A program made the position numbers and the translations under genes. A stretch of 64,000 nt of DNA from Paralithodes platypus (Eukaryota; Arthropoda; Malacostraca; Decapoda; Lithodidae): contig CM064560.1 of NCBI GenBank assembly GCA_032716605.1, positions 19,164,762 to 19,228,761 of the forward strand. The letters run 5' to 3'. This document shows, in pieces, positions 9,432 through 19,363 of the stretch. Each line of letters opens with the position of its first letter. Position 1 is the stretch's first letter. Under the pieces are notes generated by a model. That model searched no databases. It saw only the letters and a list, made by a program, of their open reading frames with translations, and was not told where the DNA came from.

Positions 9432-11299
9432 AGAAAAAGAGAGTAGTGTAGGAAAGTAAGAGAAGAGTAGATGAGGAATTTGGAAGGAATCTGAGTGTAA
9501 AATGGAGGGAGTGTAAGAAACTGTTCTGGAAAAAAGTCAAGAAAGTTAGGGAAGGTAGCAAGGGAAACAGTAAGGGTGTGAAAGATAAGAATGGGCGAGT
9601 GCTAGCCGAAAAGCAAGAAAGAGTCAAAAGATGGAGGGAGTACTTCAACGAATTGCTAAATGATGTAAGGAATGAAGCGCCAGCAAACATAGTTGGATGG
9701 GGTATGGGAGGGAGAAGAAGAGAAGTAGTGGAGGAGGAGGTGGTGATCAGGTCAGAAGTGTGTGAAGCCATGAAAAAAGTGAAGTTGGGGAAAGCATTAG
9801 GAATAGATGGAGTGTGTGGGGAAATGCTGAGGTATGGTGGTGAGATAGTGATCGAATGGGTATAAGAAATGTGCAAACTAGCATGGGAGAAGGGGAGTGC
9901 ACCTGATGACTGAAGACAGGCATACTAGTCCCCCTATTTAAGGGTAAATGGAAAAGAGGAGTGTGTGGTAACCACCGACGAATATGTCTTCTAAGCGTAG
10001 TAGGGAAGATGTACAGTAGGGTAGTGATTGAGAGAATGAGAGCAAGAACGGAGAAATGGATAGGTGACGAGCAGGGCAGTTTTAGGAAAGGAGGAGGATG
10101 TGTAGATCAGATTTTTACCCTGAATTGTGTTGTGGAGAAATATCTGGAGAAGCAACAAAAACTGCATGTTGCCTTTATGGACATGGAGAAGGCCTATGAC
10201 AGAGTGGATAGAGAAGGTTTGTGGAAAGTACTTAGAATAAACTGAGTAGATGGCAAGTTGCTGAAAGCAGTGAAGAGTATGTATGAGGGTGCAAAAGCGG
10301 CAGTACGTGTGGAGAATGAGCAGAGCGAGTTCTTTGACCTGAATGTTGGGTTGAAACAGCGGTATGTGATGTCCCCGTGGTTTTTTACTGTATATATGGA
10401 TGGAGTCATGAAAGAAATACAAGGAAGAGCAGTGGATGTTGGTGTATCGCTGCAACGGACGGCAAATGAGTGGAAGCTACCTGTACTGCTGCTTGCTGAT
10501 GATACAGTTCTGATGAGCGATAATAAAAGGGAGTTGCAGGGTCTGGTAAATATGTTTGGAACAGTGAGCGAAAAACGGAATCTGAAGGTAAATACGAGGA
10601 AGAGCAAGGTTATGGTCTTCGAAAAGGGTGAAGCCACAGAGTGTGAGGTGAAGTTGAACGGTCAGGCTATGGAGATTATCAGCTCATTTAAGTATCTGGG
10701 CAGTGTGTTGAGTAAAGATGGGACTATGGATGAAGAAGTGCGGGAGAGGGTGCAACAGGGGAAGAAGTTTGTAGGACCGCTGAAAGCAGTAACAAGAATA
10801 GGGTGGTCAGTATGGAAGTAAAGAAGTCCTTGCATGACAGTGTGGTAATCCCAACACTGACTTACGGAAGCGAAACATGGACGTTGGTGTAGAGACTCAG
10901 ACCAAGAGTGCGAGGTGTGGAAATGTGTTACCTAAGAAGTGCGTGCGGAGTTACATGGAGGGATAGACAGACGAATGAGGAAGTAAGAAGGTGTGGTGTG
11001 GAGGTAGATGTGCTGGAAAGTGTGAAAAGGAACACCTTGAGATGGTTCGGCCATATGGAACATATGGGAAGCAAGAGAATGACTAAGAGGGTGTACGTGA
11101 ACGAGGTGGAAGGACAGAGAGGGAAAGGTAAACCGAAAGAGAGGTGGAAGGATGGAGTGAGGAAGTATATGGATGAAGGCGGTGCTGGTTGGGAGGAGGG
11201 GCGTAGACTGACTGGGGACAGAGGTGCATATGGGGGCGGTTCGTTCGTGGCCACCCCTTCGGGGATCACGGCGTCAGGCAATAGATAGATAGATAGATA
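9432..11299 (+). pseudogene. RTE-like LINE reverse transcriptase (copy J, right piece), broken
   Basis: Continues the ORF cut at 4929. Order: linker with CKKLFWKKVKKVR, LGKALGIDGVCGEML (finger motif), ICLLSVVGKMYSRVV, GSFRKGGGCVDQIF, VAFMDMEKAYDRVDREG, GLKQRYVMSPW (GCVMSPW in the other copies), LLADDTVLMSDN (normally FADD), then the thumb and the C-terminal RWFGHMEHM and DGVRKYMDEGG. Breaks include TAA near 9862, TGA near 9910, TGA near 10243, frameshifts near 10820, and TAG near 10890. It ends in (ATAG)n at about 11280-11299, the tail used by this LINE family. The glycine of the GCV motif and the phenylalanine of FADD are both altered, so this copy is dead. Confidence 0.85.
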
Positions 11300-11640
11300 A
11301 AAGTTGAGAGTAAATTTGTAGTGCGCTACCCTATATAGCCCCCTGTGAAGGTTCAAAGGTTGTAGTGGTTATATAGTATGGTATGGTAAATTGAATCCCC
11401 TAGCAAATGATTGTACGTGATTGAAAAATATGAAAACTGTTTCTCTCCAGCTGACGGTAAATTGAATCCCATAGCAGCTTATTTCTCAAAACTTTGATGA
11501 AAAATATGAAAGTATTATGTCTCTGCATCATAATATGAAGGCCAAGTTTATATAATTGGCACCATATTTCACTACAAAATCTTCAAAAAAAATGAGAAAT
11601 ATTGATGGGAACGTTGCCATTTACCGTCAGTTGAGCAGTA
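11300..11640. mobile_element. Small TIR element and local duplication
   Basis: CAGCTGACGGTAAAT at 11448-11462 is nearly matched in reverse by ATTTACCGTCAGTTG at 11619-11633 (one mismatch), giving a candidate 186-bp miniature element. A GGTAAATTGAATCCC segment also occurs twice, about 73 bp apart (near 11383 and 11456), so part of the end was tandemly duplicated. No coding frame. Confidence 0.5.
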
Positions 11641-11644
11641 ACAG

Positions 11645-11646
<2 letters not shown>

Positions 11647-11702
<56 letters not shown>
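11647..11702. repeat. (TA)n microsatellite
   Basis: Pure TA dinucleotide run. Confidence 0.95.
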
Positions 11703-11706
<4 letters not shown>

Positions 11707-11750
11707 AGGTTTTCCTAAATAGCAACCTATTTCACTATAAAACCATTCTG

Positions 11751-12050
11751 TTAATGGGGTAGTGGTTATTTTTATGGTCTATTTATGTATTCATTTATTT
11801 TAGTGTTTCCTCGCTAAACCTCCATCAAGCTTGAACAAACACCCCTAGACCCCAAGAAAAATTTGTACATTTGTCGGTAGAAAAATTTCCAAGCCAGAGG
11901 CTGATTCAGGCTCACAATCTTTCTCCAGGAAAGAATTGACACCTAAATGGCACGAAAGGTCTTTATAATGACAGAGACATAGGGCGAAAAGTCTTAAAAT
12001 TGCCAAAATAATGAAACGAACGTCTTAAACTCTCAAAGCTAATGGGACTA
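11751..12050 (+). mobile_element. TTAA miniature element, family M1, right end turned into minisatellite
   Basis: Starts at TTAATGGGG (11751) and follows the M1 family: CTCCATCAAGCTTG, TTTGTACATTTGTCGGTAG, CACGAAAGGTCTTTA, GAACGTCTTAAAC, AAACATGAGGG. The normal right terminus (CCCCTTAA) is missing. Instead the last part runs into the tandem array at 12030-12957, built from the same sequence. Confidence 0.68.
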
Positions 12051-12957
12051 AACATGAGGGCGATAAAGTAACTAGCCCCGTGAACTCTCAAAGATAATTG
12101 GACTAAACATGAGGGCGATAAAGTAACTAGCCCCGTGAACTCTCAAAGATAATGGGACTAAAAATGAGGGCGATAAAGTAACTAGCCCCGTGAACTCTCA
12201 AAGATAATGGGACTAAACATGAGGGCGATAAAGTAACTACCCGTGAACTAAACATGAGGGCGATAAAGTAACTAGCCCCGTGAACTCTCAAAGATAATGG
12301 GACTAAACATGAGGGCGATAAAGTAACTACCCGTGAACTAAACATGAGGGAGATAAAGTAACTAGCCCCGTGAACTCTCAAAGATAATGGGACTAAACAT
12401 GAGGGCGATAAAGTAACTACCCGTGAACTAAACATGAGGGCGATAAAGTAACTAGCCCGTGAACTCTCAAAGATAATGGGACTAAACATGAGGGCGATAA
12501 AGTAACTAGCCCCGTGAACTCTCAAAGATAATGGGACTAAACATGAGGGCGATAAAGTAACTAGCCCCGTGAACTCTCAAAGATAATGGGACTAAACATG
12601 AGGGCGATAAAGTAACTACCCGTGAACTAAACATGAGGGCGATAAAGTAACTAGCCCCGTGAACTCTCAAAGATAATGGGACTAAACATGAGGGCGATAA
12701 AGTAACTAGCCCCGTGAACTCTCAAAGATAATGGGACTAAACATGAGGGCGATAAAGTAACTACCCCCGTGAACTAAACATGAGGGCGATAAAGTAACTA
12801 GCCCCGTGAACTCTCAAAGATAATGGGACTAAACATGAGGGAGATAAAGTAACTAGCCCCGTGAACTCTCAAAGATAATGGGACTAAACATGAGGGCGAT
12901 AAAGTAACTACCCGTGAACTAAACATGAGGGCGATAAAGTAACTAGCCCCGTGAACT
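12030..12957 (+). repeat. Minisatellite, 55-bp and 35-bp units
   Basis: About twenty head-to-tail units. The long unit is 55 bp and begins AACTCTCAAAGATAATGGGA. The short unit is 35 bp and lacks the internal 20 bp CTCTCAAAGATAATGGGACT. Both carry AAACATGAGGG and GATAAAGTAACTA. Long and short units alternate irregularly (short ones at about 12244, 12336, 12427, 12622, 12770, 12916). Divergence is very low, mostly C/A in GGGCGAT. The unit derives from the right end of the adjoining M1 element. The open frames across it are repeat artefacts. Confidence 0.93.
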
Positions 12958-13190
12958 TTCCCTTCATAATTGCTGAGGGGCACAAGGCCTTGGGTGGGGC
13001 TTTGGTTTCATGGGTGTTTCCGTACCCTCCTCAGCCTTGGAGTGGCTTCGGTCACCTGGGCTTTATTAGTGGTAAGCAGGGAGGGTTTCATGGGGGTGCT
13101 CGATTATGGCCTTGGCCTTGCTCGATACCTTGGGGCTGTTCGGTCAGACAGCCTGGGGAACAACAACCAAGTAATCAAGCTGTGGCCATG
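12958..13190 (+). repeat. 230-bp interspersed repeat R, forward copy
   Basis: Contains CATAATTGCTGAGGGGCAC, CGTACCCTCCTCAGC, TGGCTTCGGTCACCTGGGC, GGTAAGCAGGGAGGG, TATGGCCTTGGCCTTGCTC, GGGGCTGTTCGG and CAGCCTGGGGAACAACAAC. A reversed copy lies at 15549-15772, where the same end runs into an (AAC)n-like stretch. That tail would fit a SINE, but I see no clear RNA polymerase III promoter boxes. It starts exactly where the minisatellite ends. Confidence 0.72.
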
Positions 13191-13286
13191 GCAGTTTACC
13201 ACCCGTTGATAAATAACACGGATGATAATTATAGTCTATGGCTCTATGCATTATAAGTTGGGCACACATCTAGACCACAGACCTCT

Positions 13287-14428
13287 TGAAGGGGATACGG
13301 TAGTGCTTCGTTTTTGGTCTATATATATTAATTTATTAATTTATTTTTGAGTTTCCTCGCTAGATCTTCATCAAGCTTAGACTAAAACCCCCAAGACCCC
13401 CTTTCAAGATAAATGTGTACATTTTTCGGTAGACAAATGTCCCGGCCGAAGGCCGGTTAATTTTAAAAATAGAGGCTCGCTATCGCTCGCCAGGAAAAAA
13501 TTGACACCTGTGAGAAATAAATTGACTACACCGGTATCTGGGGAATGTTGGCAACAACCTTCCGATAGGGTAACCTCACTAGAGTGAACAATTTCCTACC
13601 AGAACCCGGTGATTGCATATATTGTAGAGATTAATTAATGTTTGGTAATTTAGTACTGTATAAGATTACCTTGATCAAGTTTAATTTAGTTATAAACCTT
13701 GTAGAAATAAGTTTAGAAGAACTGTAAAGAGGATCAGTTTAAATATTCCCGCGACCGCATACGCGATCCACCGTTTGCTTTAGGGTCGTTAATATCTTGA
13801 TATTATGTTCACTAAATCGTTGTGAAACGATGTTCACCTTTATAATTATATAATTTAAATGCTGATAATTATTTATATGATCTCGTGAAGAGGGAATGAA
13901 CCCTTGGTAACGAATTAATATATAGTTTATTAAAGAGTCGGAAATTGAAGTTCCGATCAGACGCTAGTAAACATCTGAACGGTAGAGACGTGTCCCGTGA
14001 TCTCCTCCACCACAATTCCCACGCCCGGCCCGGAGTCCTGACCTATAACCCTTATCTACCGAAGCCGGAATCCTCTGAACTAAACCAGGACCCTAGTTAT
14101 AGCTAAGTCATTGATATATATGGCCATTTATACAATGTTTAGTTAGGGCATCCTGAGAGATAGGCTACCATAGTTCATACCATAAGGTAGGCGATCTCAG
14201 ACTTTATTTTTATTTATGTTGATTAATTTTATATTTCGATTGGTGTGGTAAGAGATAACCTTTGGCCATATTATCCCCCACAACGAAAGTTCTTAATATT
14301 GACAACAAAATTAGGCGAAACGTCTCATAATCGCCAAACTAACGGAACGAACGTCCTAAAACCTCAACATTAATATGCCAAACATGAGGGAGAAGGGGGT
14401 CCAGAAAAAGCGAGTAGTACCCCCTTAA
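13287..14428 (+). mobile_element. TTAA miniature element, family M1, interrupted
   Basis: The left part (13287-13510) carries TTGAAGGGG at the end, CTTCATCAAGCTTAGAC, TTTTTCGGTAGACAAATG, GGCCGAAGGCCGG and GGCTCGCTATCGCTCGCC. The right part (14282-14428) carries ACGAAAGTTCTTAAT, AACGGAACGAACGTCC, AAACATGAGGGAGAAGG and CCCCTTAA. A 771-bp insertion separates them. Confidence 0.7.
13511..14281. mobile_element. Unidentified insertion with TG...CA ends, possible solo LTR
   Basis: Interrupts the M1 element between GACACCTG and ACGAAAG. It starts TGAGAAATAAATTGAC and ends TATCCCCCACA, so the outer bases are TG...CA as in LTRs. There is no coding frame. No target duplication is evident: about six bases of the M1 consensus (AATGGC) are absent at the joint. 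A solo LTR of an element not otherwise in the window is one explanation; a non-LTR insertion is another. Confidence 0.4.
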
Positions 14429-14649
14429 CTAAAAAAAAAGGCTAGAGTAAAATTATGGACTGTAATTGACCACACCTATTCCCTGGCTGGCCCTTCCCAA
14501 ACGGTAGAATTATTAGCTCGATTACTCCAGCCGTTTCTGAGTAATAGAGGTTAGTGGTCCAGACTTTTGTCCTAACTATGATGAATTGACTATAGTTCTT
14601 GGGGGCAGGGGGCTATGGAAATCCTCCTCCCCTTGTCTAATTTTACTAC
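14429..14649. other. Non-coding stretch, nothing recognised
   Basis: No frame, repeat match or RNA signal was found between the M1 right end and the RTE-like 5' piece. Confidence 0.45.
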
Positions 14650-14718
14650 TCGACGAGATAGAGAAACAGGTGAGAGAACGCGAAAGTGGTCCCGGACCCT
14701 GAGAATAGGAACTTTAAA
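14650..14718 (+). mobile_element. RTE-like LINE, 5'-end fragment
   Basis: Resembles the start of the RTE-like element at 47350-47420: GAGAACGCG (GGGAACGCG there), GTGGTCCCGGACCCT and AGAATAGGA. The fragment ends abruptly where a reversed CR1 3' tail begins, so a CR1 insertion probably cut it just after the 5' leader. Confidence 0.7.
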
Positions 14719-14862
14719 TGTTACAAAGGAAATCAAGCAACAACCGATCTAGTGACCCTTCTAGGTTGCTTGTCCTCCAAAACACTGAGGATCAAGTGTC
14801 CAAACAGTGGTTTAGAGTGGGTAAGGGAATTACTGCCCTGGAGCTAATGTCCGTGGCAGGAC
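14719..14862 (-). mobile_element. CR1-like LINE 3' tail, reverse strand (copy D)
   Basis: The reverse complement of the CR1 3' untranslated region seen at 1065-1185, 17475-17600 and 56265-56395, with motifs such as GATCAAGTGTCCAAACAGTGG and CTAGGTTGCTTGTCC. Only about 145 bp remains, an extreme 5' truncation. It is joined to an RTE-like 5' fragment on its left. Confidence 0.82.
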
Positions 14863-15033
14863 ATGTAAAATGTTTCTGTTTGGGCTCTATCTCGTGTCGG
14901 CCAGTAGGGTATGTGCCAATGCATATATATACATACATAAATAGTTCTTGGTGGATTCACAGGAGCATGTTTTTTTCCCACGACCTTATTTTCCGCAACT
15001 ATGATCTGGCAGCTGATGGAATAATATACACTG

Positions 15034-15364
15034 TTAAGGGGGCATATGTTTTTTTATGGACCCCCTTCTCCCACATGTTTAGCCCCATTATATATGAGAT
15101 TTTAAGGCGTTCACTCCATTAGTTTGTCGATAGTAAGACCTTTCGCCCCACTTATTCGTTAACATTTAGACCTTTTGTGCCATTTAGGGGTTGATTTTGT
15201 TCTTGTAGAATGAAAGCAGGCCTTTTTTATTTTTTATTTTTTTTTACAAATTTATTTCGAAAGGGAATCTTGAGGTTTTATTAGGTTTAATGGAGGTCTA
15301 GGAGGGACACTAAAGTAATAATGAATAAATATATAAATATATACATATACCCTATCCCCCTTAA
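15034..15364 (-). mobile_element. TTAA miniature element, family M1, complete reversed copy
   Basis: Bounded by TTAAGGGGG (15034) and CCCCCTTAA (ending 15364). The M1 motifs appear in reverse: CCCACATGTTTAGCCCC, TTTAAGGCGTTCACTCC, CCTTTTGTGCCATTTAG, AATGGAGGTCTAGG. The GGCCGAAGGCC and GCTATCGCTCGCC blocks are lost, replaced by a T-rich stretch. Confidence 0.72.
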
Positions 15365-15548
15365 AAATATTCCGTTGAGATTGCGGTCACAGGATTGGCA
15401 GCCATATTCCCAACACAACACCCTGATTATACCGGTCACAAGCATACCCTACCATCAACATTACTACTTATTTACGGGCTTAACACTGTAATTTAGAGAA
15501 CACAAACAAAAAACATAATATTGAATACGGTTTTCGGTCATCATAATT

Positions 15549-15772
15549 TACTGTTGTTGTTGTTGATGTTCCCCAGGCTGCCTGGCCGAACAGCCCCAAG
15601 GCCCCGAGCAAAGCCAAGGCCATAACCGAGCGCCCCAATGTAACCCTCCCTGCCTACCACAATAAAGCCTGGGTGACCGAAGCCATTCCAAGGCGGGGAG
15701 CTGAGGAGGGTGCGGAAACGCCCGGGAAACCAAAGCCCCACCCAGGGCCCAGTGCCCCTCAACAATTATGAA
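15549..15772 (-). repeat. 230-bp interspersed repeat R, reversed copy
   Basis: The reverse-complement partner of 12958-13190, with TTCCCCAGGCTGCC, GCCAAGGCCATAACCGAGC, GGGTGACCGAAGCCATTCC and GTGCCCCTCAACAATTATG. The TTGTTGTTGTTG at 15551-15565 reads as an (AAC)n tail on the repeat's own strand. The two copies are about 15% different by eye, so they are old. Confidence 0.72.
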
Positions 15773-15813
15773 AAGAAAGTTGAGGGCAGAGGAAAAATGT
15801 GACGCTTTGGCTT

Positions 15814-15845
15814 CCAATCTGCCAACCTCTAGGTTGGCAGATTGG
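15814..15845. repeat. Perfect 15-bp hairpin
   Basis: CCAATCTGCCAACCT at 15814-15828 and its exact reverse complement at 15831-15845, separated by two bases. It lies just beyond repeat R. It is a strong stem, but there is no T run after it and no gene before it, so a terminator role is not supported. Confidence 0.85.
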
Positions 15846-15899
15846 GAGGTCAATCCACGGAAGAGACGCCGTCACTTGAGATCTAGAAAATATATACAG

Positions 15900-16429
15900 T
15901 AAGTAAAAGGAACAGTCAGAGTAAGCCATTGGTATGGCAGAGATCGCTCAGTTCTCACTCTGATAGACCAGCCCATCACCACATGACTAGAACCCAATCC
16001 TCTCAGCATCAGCTAGGAAAGGCCCTAGAAAGCCACCTTTGGCGGGGGGATAGCTCCCCTATTTCAACCCCTTTCGGGGTAGGGCACCCGCCCATTCAAT
16101 GCCGGTAACCTGCTTTTCATTATGTTTCTGGCAACTATTACACGATTGTATTCAGTTTAAATAGGGCCTCCAACAAATTAACAGGCTTCGAACTCTTTCA
16201 CCTTACCCATTTTACTACCACAAATCCTCATATCGTCTAAATGTAGCTAAAATACAATTAAAAAAACGTCGCCGGTACAGAAGGGGTTAATCATACGAAT
16301 TACTTTAGAGTGTATTTATATAATAGTTTTGACGCCAACAATAATCCAGGTTGAGCTTAGTTTCCACTAAAAGCAAATGTATAGTAATGTAACAGTGTAA
16401 AATAGGCTCAACATGTTGTCAGAACATAT
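15900..16429. other. Non-coding stretch with one TTAACCCC-type element end
   Basis: No coding frame. The segment 16100-16289, read on the minus strand, begins TTAACCCCTTCTGTACCGG and CGACGTT and continues with GTTCGAAGCCTGTTAATT. The latter recurs at about 62556-62575. It looks like one end of an old TTAA element. The rest was not recognised. Confidence 0.45.
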
Positions 16430-17874
16430 TTGCGGATCAAAGGTTCCATATTTTCCAGGTCGAACCCACCTAGTCGTCTTTCTACTGCTCTCCTGTACTC
16501 TTCCCCCCCGATGTCCTCCTCCTGTAGCCTCTCCACCCGTTCACCATTCCACCTTCCTCTCGCCTCCTTCCAGCTCTCCTCACCCACTTATTTTGTATCC
16601 TAACCTTAGCTACTACTACATAATGATCAGACAGACCCCCTCCAATACCCCTATACACCCTAGCATCCATCACAGATTTTTTTCATTCTTTCATCCACAC
16701 ATATATAATCAATCAGTGACTTTCGTTCCACCACTGTCTTATCCTTCATCGTCCACACCACTTTCCATGTGTACCTGTGTATCATTCTGTGTCGGAAGAA
16801 GGTGTTGGCTATCCACAACCTCCTCCTCACACATACGTCCACAAGTGCACTACCATTCCCATTCACCTCTGACGGTACCCCCCACCCTCCCAACACTCCT
16901 TATCCTAACCCTTTACAATTCCTTAGTCCGCCCTCTTCTGGAATACTGCGTTCAATGCTGGTGCCCTTATTACCAAAGAGACATAAACAAACTAGAACGA
17001 GTTCAACGTAGAGTTACCAAAATGATACCTAGCCTAAAGAACAAACCATACGAAGAGCGTCTTAGAGAATTAAATCTATTTCCTTTAACCCAGCGCAGAA
17101 TATGAGGTGACTTAATTCAAGTATTCAAATCATCAAAAGCATCGACAATATGAACAGAAGTAAGTACGTCACTATCGACCAATCTAATTACACGCGGGGA
17201 AACGGTTGCAAAATTATTGGTAAATCTTTTAACTCACACGAATCTAGGAATTTCTTCTATAATCGAGTTGTTAACTTGTGGAATGGGCTTCCCCGAGACG
17301 TTATAGACGGCATCACCGTTGATTATTTTAAACTCCGCTAGGCCAAATATCTCGCATTAAACCCACAACTGACTGCGTTTGTAAACGAATAACTTTATTT
17401 TATCTTCCCCTCAGTTACTAACCCATATGTCCCCTACTAACTTCCTAGTCCTGCCACGGACATTAGTTCCAGTGCAGTAGTTCCCTTTCCAATGTTCCCT
17501 TACCCACTCTAAACCACTGTTTGGACACTTGATCCTCAGTGTTTTGGAGGACAAGCAGCCTAGAAGGGTCACTAGACCTGTTGTTGCTTTATTTCCTGTG
17601 TACTCCTTTGTACACTCCATCAACTTTCCTATCACCCACCTTACCATTCATATCCCCAATCAGAAATATTTTTTTGTTCTTGTCAAACTTATCCAGGCAC
17701 GCCTCCACATTCACCCAGAACTCCTCTTTCTCTCTTACTTTTTTATCCTCTGTCGGAGCATCATACACACACACAACCACCCACGTTTGTATTCCTACTT
17801 TCATTCTCACCCACACAATCCTTGAACCCACAGACCCGTAGTCTCCTACATGCTCCTTCCATTTGCATATACTG

Positions 17875-17875
<1 letters not shown>
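16430..17875 (-). pseudogene. RTE-like LINE endonuclease region, reverse strand, split by CR1 copy B
   Basis: On the minus strand, 17875-17612 gives GSRIVWVRMKVGIQTW and FLIGDMNGKVGDRKVDGV. After a 712-bp CR1 insertion, 16899-16430 gives GGWGVPSEVNGNGSALVD, RRLWIANTFFRH and LSDHYVVVAKVRI. Together they cover the same endonuclease segment as 4034-4690. GDMN and SDH catalytic blocks are both kept, but the frame has stops and shifts (for example near 16660). The reverse transcriptase is not present here. Confidence 0.8.
16900..17611 (+). mobile_element. CR1-like LINE, copy B, with 7-bp target duplication
   Basis: A 5'-truncated CR1 copy starting in the thumb region of ORF2 (LTLYNSLVRPLLEYC). 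ACACTCC at 16893-16899 is repeated at 17612-17618 immediately after the CR1 tail, and removing the insert rejoins the RTE-like endonuclease. The coding part has a TGA near 17103 and a frameshift near 17130. The C-terminal VVNLWNGLPRDV block is at about 17265-17310. The 3' tail matches copies A and C. Confidence 0.88.

Positions 17876-17877
<2 letters not shown>

Positions 17878-17926
<49 letters not shown>
17878..17926. repeat. (TA)n microsatellite
   Basis: Pure TA run at the 5' limit of the reversed RTE-like fragment. Confidence 0.95.
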
Positions 17927-17932
<6 letters not shown>

Positions 17933-18275
17933 TATAATAATGCTGAAAAGGAGAGAGTGAGAGCTCTGAGACGTGCTTCATATTATGTTACGTTGATGTT
18001 GGAATACCTCCTGGCAATATGGCACTGTCTAGAGCACCGCCACACGCACAAACACACACCAAGTCCTAAAAAGCACAACACATTTTAAAAGTGTGCGCGC
18101 CCACAAGACACACACACATACAAACCGCAAAACCTTCACCCAGCCGCATTGAGTGGGGGCGCCGCCTCCAAACTGGGAGAGAGATCCCGTAGATTTATCT
18201 ATCTAGCTATCTATTTATCTATTGTCGGACGCCTTACTCCCCTTAATGAGGGTGGCCGTACACAGAATGCACCCA

Positions 18276-18334
18276 TATATATATATATATACTGTATATA
18301 TATATATATATACTGTATAATATATATATATATA

Positions 18335-18391
<57 letters not shown>

Positions 18392-18412
18392 GGTATAATA
18401 TATACTGTATAT
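18276..18412. repeat. (TA)n tract with CTGTATA interruptions
   Basis: TA-rich DNA flanked by ACTCCCCTTAATGAGGG on the left (18237) and TCTAAGGGGAGG on the right. The CCCCTTA and TAAGGGG flanks are inverted, so this may be the core of another small TTAA-type element with most of its arms lost. Confidence 0.8.
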
Positions 18413-18417
18413 TCTCT

Positions 18418-18510
18418 AAGGGGAGGTGTGGTGGAGTTGGTCTTGCCACTGGCCTGGTAAAACCACTGGTCCGGGTTTCCGAATCCCGATATTACTCAAT
18501 GGGAGAAAAG
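18418..18510 (+). repeat. Possible tRNA-like SINE remnant
   Basis: GGTGTGGTGGAGTTGGTC followed about 40 bases later by GGGTTTCCGAATCCCG resembles an A box and a B box with one extra base. The fold is not convincing, and no second copy was seen in the window. Confidence 0.25.
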
Positions 18511-19363
18511 ATTATTATTGGGATGGATTGTGAGTGTAATAGTATCAGTGCATTACCACAAAGCCGCACACGAAAACACCAAAAATATACCCCGTCATTG
18601 TTCCCTGATTAAATGAGCACTAGTATGAATATTCCCATATACAAAATCTAGGGCCTACAGGGGGGCGCAATTGCCTCAATAGGTGGCTGGTTTGAGATGT
18701 CGGGAGGGTTCCGAAGTCTAGGTCGGTTGAAGACGAGACATGAAGCACAACAAAGGCGAAGCAGGCTCAGAGTATGGGGGCTGCTTCGAGCCACTGTGAG
18801 TGAGGTGTACTCTAAGTGCTTCAACGTGGTTCTCACACCCTAGACTGGAAACAAGACCTCACGGGCTTCACCGTGTTGAGCGGTTTTGGCAATGTGCAGA
18901 GGCTCTCAAGGCGCTATGAGCGAGACGGAGTAGTTGGGAGTATATGAAAGAAAAAATAAAAGAAAAACCAAATCCCTGTAAGAGGGACAAGGCCCGAGCC
19001 AGTTTACAGAAGGACATACAGAATTGACCACTCAATTTAGAACACCGTCCGACCCCGAGGCCCTCTATGTATCTTTTTACGCACTATTTGTCTACAGTGG
19101 TGTTCGGCTTAGGTCCATCCACTAACCCTGCCTTACCCTTAGGTAAGCAGTACGGATTTGTATTCAAGGTGGACTCACTAGGACAGGTGGCCGACGGAAG
19201 GCTGGCGAGTCCCATACACATGTATTTTTTTATAAGGTTGAGCTCCCCTAGATCGGGTTGTCCGACCAAGGCTAACGAGCGTCCCATCCACCCGTTAGAT
19301 TTATAACTACCTCCATAATCGGACCGCTTACCCTACTAATTTTACTTTTGTCTTGGTATATGC
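18511..19363. other. Non-coding stretch, nothing recognised
   Basis: About 850 bp of mixed composition without credible coding frames or matches to the repeat families found elsewhere in the window. Confidence 0.5.

Noticed and set aside
12030..12957. Possible CRISPR-like array
   Set aside because: The units are contiguous tandem repeats without unique spacers, in a eukaryotic repeat context.
12127..12983. Reverse-strand frames with repeated HGASYFIALMFS segments
   Set aside because: Translation of the 55/35-bp minisatellite; no start context, no family, and other frames are equally open.
15814..15845. Transcription terminator
   Set aside because: A perfect hairpin, but no gene ends here and no T run follows.
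18418..18510. Intact tRNA gene with box B GGGTTTCCGAATCCC
   Set aside because: The box has an extra base and no cloverleaf can be drawn; kept only as a weak SINE remnant.
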